Part shown: positions 1 through 3,600 of the stretch, one piece after another
Numbering within the stretch: the first letter of the stretch is position 1
Layout: each line of letters opens with the position of its first letter
Translations under genes and position numbers: made by a program
Source of the DNA: Caldifarciminota bacterium
Lineage (GTDB): Bacteria > Hydrothermota > Hydrothermia > B15-G9 > DRBW01
Assembly: GCA_011042705.1 (NCBI GenBank)
Contig: DRBW01000053.1
Location: 1 to 5,255 of the forward strand
Direction of reading: 5' to 3'
Length of the DNA stretch: 5,255 nucleotides
Notes under the pieces: model-generated
The model's input: the letters and a program-made list of their open reading frames with translations, nothing else
What the model was told of the DNA's origin: nothing
Database searches by the model: none

Positions 1-64
1 AAACCGTCGTGATGTAGACCTGCCCGAATTTCTCAAATATCTCGTCGTTCCTCAATATTTCCAT
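1..64 (-). CDS. 5' end of a minus-strand gene, product uncertain (possibly RNA polymerase omega subunit)
   Basis: Reading the - strand from an ATG at 64-62 gives 21 codons, MEILRNDEIFEKFGQVYITT followed by V, and the frame runs off the left edge. The frame is closed upstream by a TGA at 82-80, and no other ATG, GTG or TTG lies between, so this start is well supported. A purine-rich AGAAGG lies 7 bases upstream as a plausible ribosome binding site, and a good promoter lies further upstream on the same strand. The pattern of a short helix followed by FGxVYxxTV resembles the N-terminus of RpoZ-type omega subunits, where it precedes an AAxRAR motif. That motif would fall just outside the window, so the family call is a guess. 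The gene is divergent from the MerR gene. Confidence 0.5.
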   Translation of the reverse strand, partial: MEILRNDEIFEKFGQVYITTV

Positions 65-79
65 AAGAAAACCTTCTCG

Positions 80-95
80 TCAGGGATAACCCTGA
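80..95 (-). other. small hairpin in the leader of the minus-strand gene
   Basis: TCAGGG and CCCTGA form a perfect 6-bp inverted repeat around a 4-base loop. It lies in the predicted 5' leader of the - strand gene, ending about 16 bases before its ATG and just upstream of its ribosome binding site. No T-run follows on either strand, so it is not a convincing intrinsic terminator. It could affect mRNA stability or translation, or be chance. Confidence 0.35.
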
Positions 96-119
96 GTTTC
101 TTAACGACCACTCCATGGT

Positions 120-160
120 ATTATAGACCTGATTATATCCTCGCCTTTCTTAGCTGTTAA
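120..160 (-). promoter_or_regulatory. sigma70-type promoter for the minus-strand gene
   Basis: On the - strand, TTAACA (160-155) is followed after exactly 17 bases by a perfect TATAAT (137-132). A second perfect TATAAT lies at 125-120 but has no good -35 box at the usual distance. The predicted start, near 125, gives a leader of about 60 bases before the ATG at 64. The match to the housekeeping consensus is strong. Its use is inferred from sequence only. Confidence 0.6.
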
Positions 161-161
161 G

Positions 162-191
162 TTGACTTGAGACAGTTCTGACCTTTATTTT
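162..191 (+). promoter_or_regulatory. putative promoter for the merR-uppP unit
   Basis: TTGACT (162-167) is followed after 18 bases by TATTTT (186-191). The -35 box matches 5 of 6 consensus bases and the -10 box 4 of 6. Transcription would begin near 198, only a few bases before the ATG at 201, so the mRNA would be almost leaderless. This fits the lack of a clear Shine-Dalgarno sequence before that ATG. The -35 box lies one base from the -35 box of the divergent promoter. MerR-type regulators often control their own promoter, but no clear dyad operator is visible. Confidence 0.45.
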
Positions 192-200
192 ATCCGAAAG

Positions 201-548
201 ATGAAACTCTACTACACCATAACCGAGGCTGCAGAACTGCTCGGAGTAAGGCCCCATATACTGCGTTACTGGGAAAATGAGCTGAAGGCCCTGCGCCCCA
301 GAAGAAAAAGCGGTAAGAGGTTTTATACGCCCGAAGACCTCAAGATAGCCTTTATAATCAAAACACTTATAAAGAAAGAAGGGTACACCTTAAACGGAGC
401 CCGCAAGAAATTGAGGGACTCCAATCTCCAGGACCTGATGCCCCACGCTGCAGAAGCCCTCCTCATGGAGATAAAAGAGGAGCTTCACGCACTACATCAT
501 GAGATCGAGCTGTGCCTCAAAACACTGAGGGAGGAGATAAAAAGATGA
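201..548 (+). CDS. MerR-family transcriptional regulator (short form)
   Basis: This 115-residue protein has a typical MerR N-terminal DNA-binding domain. Residues 4-26 form the helix-turn-helix (YYTITEAAELLGVRPHILRY). Residues 34-45 form the wing (RRKSGKRFYTPEDL), followed by a second helical pair with GYTLNGARKKL at residues 61-71. The rest, about 84-115, is rich in Glu, Leu, Lys and His and looks like the antiparallel coiled coil used for dimerisation. It has no separate effector-binding domain and no Cys pair or cluster like those of metal-sensing MerR, CueR or SoxR, so its signal is unknown. No other start codon lies in frame before the ATG until a TGA at 168-170. The ATG lacks an obvious ribosome binding site. 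The stop overlaps the uppP start in an ATGA arrangement, suggesting translational coupling. The family is certain; the target genes are unknown. Confidence 0.9.
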   Translation: MKLYYTITEAAELLGVRPHILRYWENELKALRPRRKSGKRFYTPEDLKIAFIIKTLIKKEGYTLNGARKKLRDSNLQDLMPHAAEALLMEIKEELHALHHEIELCLKTLREEIKR

Positions 549-1291
549 AGCTCTTTATTCTGGGGATAATCCAGGGGTTGACGGAATTTCTCCCCGTCTC
601 AAGCTCAGGGCACCTGGTGCTCGCTCAGCAATTCCTCGGAATCCACATACCCGGTATCTCTCTCGAGATAACCCTGCATCTGGCAACCCTGCTGGCCATA
701 TTCGTCTACTTCAACAGGAAACTCCTGGAAATTTTTGACTTCAAAAACCAGCCCCTCAGGGAAAACCTCCTCCTCTCCCTCGTCGTCGGTTCGATCCCGG
801 CGGGCATCGTAGGGGTTCTGGGAGCCGACCGCATCGAAGTTTTGTTTGAAGACATAAAGGCACCTTCCGTATTTCTGATACTGAATGGACTGATACTCTC
901 CACAAGTCTCCTCGCCAGAGAGAGACGGGATAAAGTGACCCTACTGGATGCCCTTCTCATAGGGTGCGCACAGGCACTGGCCATTCTGCCCGGGATATCC
1001 CGCTCCGGCAGCACGATCACCATGGCCCTTCTCCTCGGCTTGAGGCGGGAAAGGGCTTTCCGATTTTCTTTCTACCTCTCGATACCGGCCATACTGGGGG
1101 CTTCTTTCCTCGATATACTGAAGGAAGGCTGGACTCCCAATTCGGGTTACCTCCTCCCCTTTATTCTCTCCTTCGCTTTCGGGCTCTTTGCCCTTTACCT
1201 CCTGAAGAACGTGGTGCTCAGGGGCAAATTGGCTTACTTCGGCATCTACACAGCCGTTCTCGGGTTAACGGCTCTGTTGCTCGCAGGATAG
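545..1291 (+). CDS. uppP: undecaprenyl-diphosphatase (BacA/UppP family)
   Basis: This 248-residue integral membrane enzyme dephosphorylates undecaprenyl pyrophosphate to the monophosphate lipid carrier that cell-wall and surface-polysaccharide synthesis reuses. Extra copies can give bacitracin resistance in other bacteria. Both family signatures are intact. QGLTEFLPVSSSGH at residues 10-23 carries the conserved Gln/Glu and His. PGISRSGST at residues 149-157 carries the catalytic-type Arg153. Several hydrophobic helices cover most of the chain, for example around 41-56, 75-93, 107-122, 174-190 and 203-221. The length is slightly below the usual 260-275 residues. I chose the ATG at 545 rather than an in-frame ATG at 512: the protein then begins exactly at the family N-terminus, and GGAGG lies a suitable distance upstream. 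It overlaps the MerR gene by 4 bases, so the two are probably co-transcribed. No clear terminator follows. Confidence 0.96.
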   Translation: MKLFILGIIQGLTEFLPVSSSGHLVLAQQFLGIHIPGISLEITLHLATLLAIFVYFNRKLLEIFDFKNQPLRENLLLSLVVGSIPAGIVGVLGADRIEVLFEDIKAPSVFLILNGLILSTSLLARERRDKVTLLDALLIGCAQALAILPGISRSGSTITMALLLGLRRERAFRFSFYLSIPAILGASFLDILKEGWTPNSGYLLPFILSFAFGLFALYLLKNVVLRGKLAYFGIYTAVLGLTALLLAG

Positions 1292-1296
1292 CCTGT

Positions 1297-1374
1297 CCTT
1301 TTTCAGTTGACAAAGAAGTTCGTTGAATTTAAAATGAGTTCCAAAATTCAAAGATCGAAAACAAAACTGAAAGG
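1297..1374 (+). other. long-range inverted repeat able to mask the exbB ribosome binding site
   Basis: TTTCAGTT at 1301-1308 is a perfect reverse complement of AACTGAAA at 1365-1372. Two more C-G pairs (1297-1298 with 1373-1374) are possible if CTT-side bases bulge. The right arm overlaps the Shine-Dalgarno AAAGGAGGT of exbB. The left arm lies upstream of the predicted start site of the exbB promoter, so only a read-through mRNA from uppP would contain both arms. The pairing is seen in the sequence; any effect is inference. Confidence 0.25.
1307..1335 (+). promoter_or_regulatory. near-consensus sigma70-type promoter for the exbB-exbD-exbD unit
   Basis: A perfect TTGACA (1307-1312) is followed after 17 bases by TAAAAT (1330-1335), which matches 5 of 6 consensus bases. 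The predicted start is near 1342, giving a leader of about 45 bases to the exbB ATG. This is the best + strand promoter in the window and indicates that the TonB motor genes can be transcribed independently of uppP. No Fur-like palindrome overlaps it. Confidence 0.65.
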
Positions 1375-1378
1375 AGGT
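1370..1378 (+). promoter_or_regulatory. strong ribosome binding site of exbB
   Basis: AAAGGAGGT is almost fully complementary to the 16S rRNA 3' end and ends 8 bases before the ATG at 1387. It fixes that ATG as the start and predicts strong translation of the first motor gene. Confidence 0.8.
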
Positions 1379-1386
1379 TTGTAGAA

Positions 1387-2022
1387 ATGGGCGGATTGGT
1401 AAGTTATTTCCATCGAGGCGGATCGATGATGTGGTTGCTCCTCATCGTGGCAATCTTCGCGGTCGCCATAATCATAGAGAGAATCTACAGCCTCTATATC
1501 AAGGCGAGAACTAACCCCATAAAGCTGGTGGAAATCGTCAAGAGCAAGATAGAAGAAGGTGGAATCGACGACGCCCTCGACTACCTCGCCAAACACAAGA
1601 GCCCCATTGCAAAGGTCCTTTACGCTGGGCTCGAGAAGGTAGAAAGGGGCCGTGCCGTTGTGGAAGAGGCCATGGCGCGCAAGGCCTCACAGGAATTCGC
1701 TTTTCTCGACAGAGGAATGGTTTACCTCTCAGCAGCCGTGACTGTTGCACCGATCCTGGGATTCCTCGGAACGGTTACGGGAATGATCAAAGCCTTCCAG
1801 GCGATCGCTCTCGCCGGTGAGGTGGAGCCCACCCTCGTGGCTAAGGGCATATCGGAGGCTCTCATAACAACGGCCACCGGTCTCCTGATCGCAGCGCCAG
1901 TTTCTGTCTTTTACTCCGCCTTCTCCTCCACAATCAACGGGTATAATAGAAAGGCTGAAGAGGCAGCCAATAGTCTCGTGGAATACCTCCTGGAAAAGGG
2001 CGTCCTTCACGAAGTCGAATAA
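1387..2022 (+). CDS. exbB: MotA/TolQ/ExbB-type proton channel subunit
   Basis: This 211-residue inner-membrane protein should form the pentameric channel of the TonB motor and use the proton gradient to energise TonB. Three membrane segments are visible: about 14-31 after a short periplasmic N-terminus, then about 112-131 and 153-178. A charged cytoplasmic stretch of some 80 residues separates the first two. The family motifs are LGFLGTVTGM (124-133) and GISEALITTATGL (154-166). Thr129, Thr161/162 and Glu157 match pore-lining positions conserved in ExbB and TolQ. No extra N-terminal periplasmic domain is present, so this is the short form. TolQ and MotA-like proteins share the domain. The ExbB role is inferred from the two exbD genes, tonB and a receptor gene downstream. 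A near-consensus promoter and strong ribosome binding site precede it, and it ends 20 bases before the next gene. Confidence 0.93.
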   Translation: MGGLVSYFHRGGSMMWLLLIVAIFAVAIIIERIYSLYIKARTNPIKLVEIVKSKIEEGGIDDALDYLAKHKSPIAKVLYAGLEKVERGRAVVEEAMARKASQEFAFLDRGMVYLSAAVTVAPILGFLGTVTGMIKAFQAIALAGEVEPTLVAKGISEALITTATGLLIAAPVSVFYSAFSSTINGYNRKAEEAANSLVEYLLEKGVLHEVE

Positions 2023-2027
2023 AAACC

Positions 2028-2036
2028 AGGAGGTGA
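2028..2036 (+). promoter_or_regulatory. ribosome binding site that selects a TTG start for the first exbD
   Basis: AGGAGGTGA is complementary to the 16S rRNA 3' end and ends 6 bases before the TTG at 2043-2045. No ATG or GTG is available nearby. The next in-frame ATG would remove the cytoplasmic N-terminus and the edge of the membrane helix, so the TTG start is well supported. Confidence 0.8.
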
Positions 2037-2042
2037 CATAAA

Positions 2043-2465
2043 TTGCCTATACTCAAGAAAAAGAGAAGCCTTGCCACCGAGGTGGAGATACCGACGGCCT
2101 CGATGGCGGACATAGCCTTCCTGCTCATAATATTCTTCATGACGACGACGATCTTCGCCCGCGACAAAGGCCTGAAGCTGGTCTTGCCCGAGAAGGGCCA
2201 GGAGGTCAAGGTAAAATCCAGGAACATCCTCAAGATCTCCATAAACGACCAGGGACAGATTTTTGCGGGCGACCAGCCCACTACACTTGCAGAACTTCCT
2301 GACATCGTGAAAAAGAGACTCGCCGAAAACCCCAAGCTCGTCATACTCATAAAAACCCATGCGAATGCCCCTTACGAACTGATGATAAAGACTTTCGACA
2401 CCATAAAGGGGATAGAAGAAGCCAAGCGAGTAGCTCTGGGCGTCATAAAGCCGGGAGGTAGCTGA
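2043..2465 (+). CDS. exbD: ExbD/TolR-family biopolymer transport protein, first copy
   Basis: This 140-residue protein has one membrane helix, about residues 22-40, preceded by a basic cytoplasmic tail (KKKR). Asp23 in PTASMADIAFLLIIFFM sits at the position of the essential proton-carrying Asp of ExbD and TolR. Residues 45-140 form the periplasmic ExbD domain, with the expected LPE motif and an NDQGQIFAGD turn. Its length is normal for the family. With ExbB it should form the proton-driven stator that energises TonB. It begins with TTG behind a strong ribosome binding site. It ends 2 bases before the second exbD, and GGAGGT at 2454-2459 inside its last codons serves that gene, so the two are likely translated together. 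TolR is an alternative name for the same fold, but the neighbouring tonB favours ExbD. Confidence 0.93.
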   Translation: MPILKKKRSLATEVEIPTASMADIAFLLIIFFMTTTIFARDKGLKLVLPEKGQEVKVKSRNILKISINDQGQIFAGDQPTTLAELPDIVKKRLAENPKLVILIKTHANAPYELMIKTFDTIKGIEEAKRVALGVIKPGGS

Positions 2466-2467
2466 CG

Positions 2468-2881
2468 ATGAAGATACGCCAGAAAAAGGAAATGAAGGTT
2501 GTAATCCCCACTGCCTCCACCTCTGACATAGCTTTCCTGCTCATTATCTTCTTCATGTTAACGACGGTCTTCCGAAAGGAACTCGGGCTGAAGGTCACGC
2601 TTCCCCAGGCAAAAAGAACCGAGAGAATTCTCAAAAGCAGAGATGTCGCCAACATATATATAGACAAAGACGGAAAGATCTCCGTCGATGATAAGCTGGT
2701 CTCACCCCAGCAGGTGGCTCTGCTTTTCAAGATGAAACTTGCGGAAAACCCGTCCCTGATAGCTCAGATCAAAGCCGACAAAAACGCCAAGTACGGCGTT
2801 GTGAACGATGTCCTCGACGCTCTTCGTGAGGCCCATGCCTTCCGCGTAGTCTTCGCTACCGAATACGAGAAAGGCACTTAG
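2468..2881 (+). CDS. exbD: ExbD/TolR-family biopolymer transport protein, second copy
   Basis: This 137-residue paralogue of the preceding protein has the same plan: a basic N-terminus (MKIRQKKEMK), one membrane helix at about 19-36 with the key Asp20, then a periplasmic domain. The PTAS, DIAFLLIIFFM and AENP motifs are shared with the first copy, while most of the periplasmic part differs. The two may form mixed dimers in the ExbB pore or serve different TonB proteins. Paired exbD genes are known in Xanthomonas and are common in Bacteroidetes-like genomes. The ATG lies 8 bases after GGAGGT and 2 bases after the stop of the first copy. A gap of 69 bases with a promoter-like site separates it from tonB. 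Confidence 0.93.
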   Translation: MKIRQKKEMKVVIPTASTSDIAFLLIIFFMLTTVFRKELGLKVTLPQAKRTERILKSRDVANIYIDKDGKISVDDKLVSPQQVALLFKMKLAENPSLIAQIKADKNAKYGVVNDVLDALREAHAFRVVFATEYEKGT

Positions 2882-2887
2882 AAGCGC

Positions 2888-2917
2888 TTGACATATTCTG
2901 GACATTGTGCTTAATAT
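2888..2917 (+). promoter_or_regulatory. putative promoter for tonB and the receptor gene
   Basis: A perfect TTGACA (2888-2893) is followed after 18 bases by TAATAT (2912-2917), a 4 of 6 match to the -10 consensus. A shift of one base gives TTAATA with a TGn just upstream, like an extended -10 element. TTGACAT (2888-2894) and TGGACAT (2899-2905) are near-identical repeats 11 bases apart, on one face of the helix, and could be an operator. This site would allow tonB and the receptor to be expressed separately from the motor genes. Confidence 0.5.
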
Positions 2918-2926
2918 TTTACCGAA

Positions 2927-2946
2927 ACCTTTTAGGGGAAGGTGAT
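2927..2946 (+). promoter_or_regulatory. tonB ribosome binding site within a small hairpin
   Basis: AGGTGAT (2940-2946) is the Shine-Dalgarno match, placed just before the ATG at 2951. It rules out the in-frame GTG at 2942, which lies inside it. ACCTT (2927-2931) is complementary to AAGGT (2939-2943), so a 5-bp stem could partly hide the site. The stem is short and may be chance. Confidence 0.5.
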
Positions 2947-2950
2947 TTTT

Positions 2951-3583
2951 ATGAAAAAGAAAGAAAGAAAAGTCTATGAGCCCGAGCAGGATTATCCCAA
3001 GGATTTTCAGATAGCCCTGGCTATCTCGCTGATTATCTTCATCGTCATATTCCTCACAGTTAAATCCCTCGAGGTCAAACCATACAAGCCCAAAGGGGAA
3101 GTCGAGACCATAGTGGAGCCAACTCCTCAGGAGCTCGAGCAGATAGAAGAGCCTCCACCTCCTCCTAAGCCCCAGCTTCCCGTCGAAGCCACGGAGGGCG
3201 AGGAAGCAGCCGAGGAGGAAGAGGAGGTAGAAATAGCTCCCACTACTGAATTCAACGAGCTCGAGGCTCCGCCTCCTCCTAAGACAGAGGAGGTGTATGA
3301 GTTCTATGCCGTTGAGGTGAAACCTCAGATCATAAAGAGATATGAGCCCGTCTATCCCGAAATGGCTAAAAAGGCCGGGATTGAAGGGCAGGTGTTCATA
3401 AAAGCCCTCGTGGATGAGACCGGCCATGTGACCGATGTCAGGGTCCTGAGGAGTACAAACCCTGTTTTCGAGGCTCCTGCCATGGAAGCGGCGAGAAAAT
3501 TCCTCTTCAAGCCGGGATATCAGAGGGACAAACCAGTAAAAGTGTGGGTAGTAATTCCCTTCAGGTTTAAATTGACAAAATAA
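2951..3583 (+). CDS. tonB: TonB energy-transducing protein
   Basis: This 210-residue protein passes energy from the ExbB-ExbD motor across the periplasm to outer-membrane receptors. A cytoplasmic N-terminus (MKKKERK and an acidic stretch) leads to one membrane anchor at about 19-37. Residues 45-115 form a Pro/Glu-rich linker with two proline runs (68-72 and 107-110) and an acidic run (83-92). The C-terminal TonB domain covers about 122-208. It has the family pattern YPEMAKKAGIEGQVFIKALV, then DETGHVTDVRVLRS, AMEAARKFLFKPG and a final VVIPFRF strand. The linker is mainly acidic, unlike the Glu-Pro/Lys-Pro repeats of E. coli TonB. I chose the ATG at 2951 over the GTG at 2942 because the ribosome binding site covers that GTG. 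The stop lies 17 bases before the receptor gene, and the two are probably co-transcribed. Confidence 0.95.
   Translation: MKKKERKVYEPEQDYPKDFQIALAISLIIFIVIFLTVKSLEVKPYKPKGEVETIVEPTPQELEQIEEPPPPPKPQLPVEATEGEEAAEEEEEVEIAPTTEFNELEAPPPPKTEEVYEFYAVEVKPQIIKRYEPVYPEMAKKAGIEGQVFIKALVDETGHVTDVRVLRSTNPVFEAPAMEAARKFLFKPGYQRDKPVKVWVVIPFRFKLTK
3149..3283 (+). repeat. pair of near-identical 21-bp repeats in the tonB linker
   Basis: Positions 3149-3169 and 3263-3283 are 21-base direct repeats that differ at two positions. They are in the same frame, 38 codons apart, and encode EPPPPPK (residues 67-73) and EAPPPPK (residues 105-111). They flank the acidic stretch of the TonB linker. They probably reflect duplication within a low-complexity linker, which would allow its length to vary. 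Confidence 0.7.
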
Positions 3584-3600
3584 AGGGGAGGAGGCTGATT

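Noticed and set aside
512..544. Upstream in-frame ATG giving uppP 11 extra residues
   Set aside because: The added residues are polar and unlike the UppP N-terminus. The ATG at 545 has GGAGG upstream and matches the family start.
964..1326. Open frame of 120 codons on the + strand inside uppP
   Set aside because: It overlaps the clear uppP reading frame, including its PGISRSGST motif. Its product resembles no family, and it extends into the next promoter.
1292..1386. Intrinsic terminator after uppP
   Set aside because: No compact GC-rich stem followed by a T-run is present. The only inverted repeat spans more than 50 bases and overlaps the exbB ribosome binding site.
1387..2881. Flagellar MotA/MotB or Tol-Pal assignment for the channel genes
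   Set aside because: The two small proteins lack the peptidoglycan-binding domain of MotB, and no tolA, tolB or pal follows. The direct tonB and receptor neighbours favour ExbB/ExbD.
2942..2950. GTG start giving tonB three extra residues
   Set aside because: The GTG lies inside the best Shine-Dalgarno match, and the ATG at 2951 is at a normal distance from it.
2927..2950. Hairpin plus T-run before tonB as an intrinsic terminator
   Set aside because: The stem is only 5 bp and the T-run is separated from it and reaches the ATG. An inhibitory leader structure is a better reading, and even that is weak.
2702..3427. Open frame of 241 codons on the - strand opposite exbD2 and tonB
   Set aside because: It is low-complexity (Leu, Phe and Gly rich) and mirrors the tonB linker. 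It crosses two real genes and an intergenic promoter, and has no family signature.
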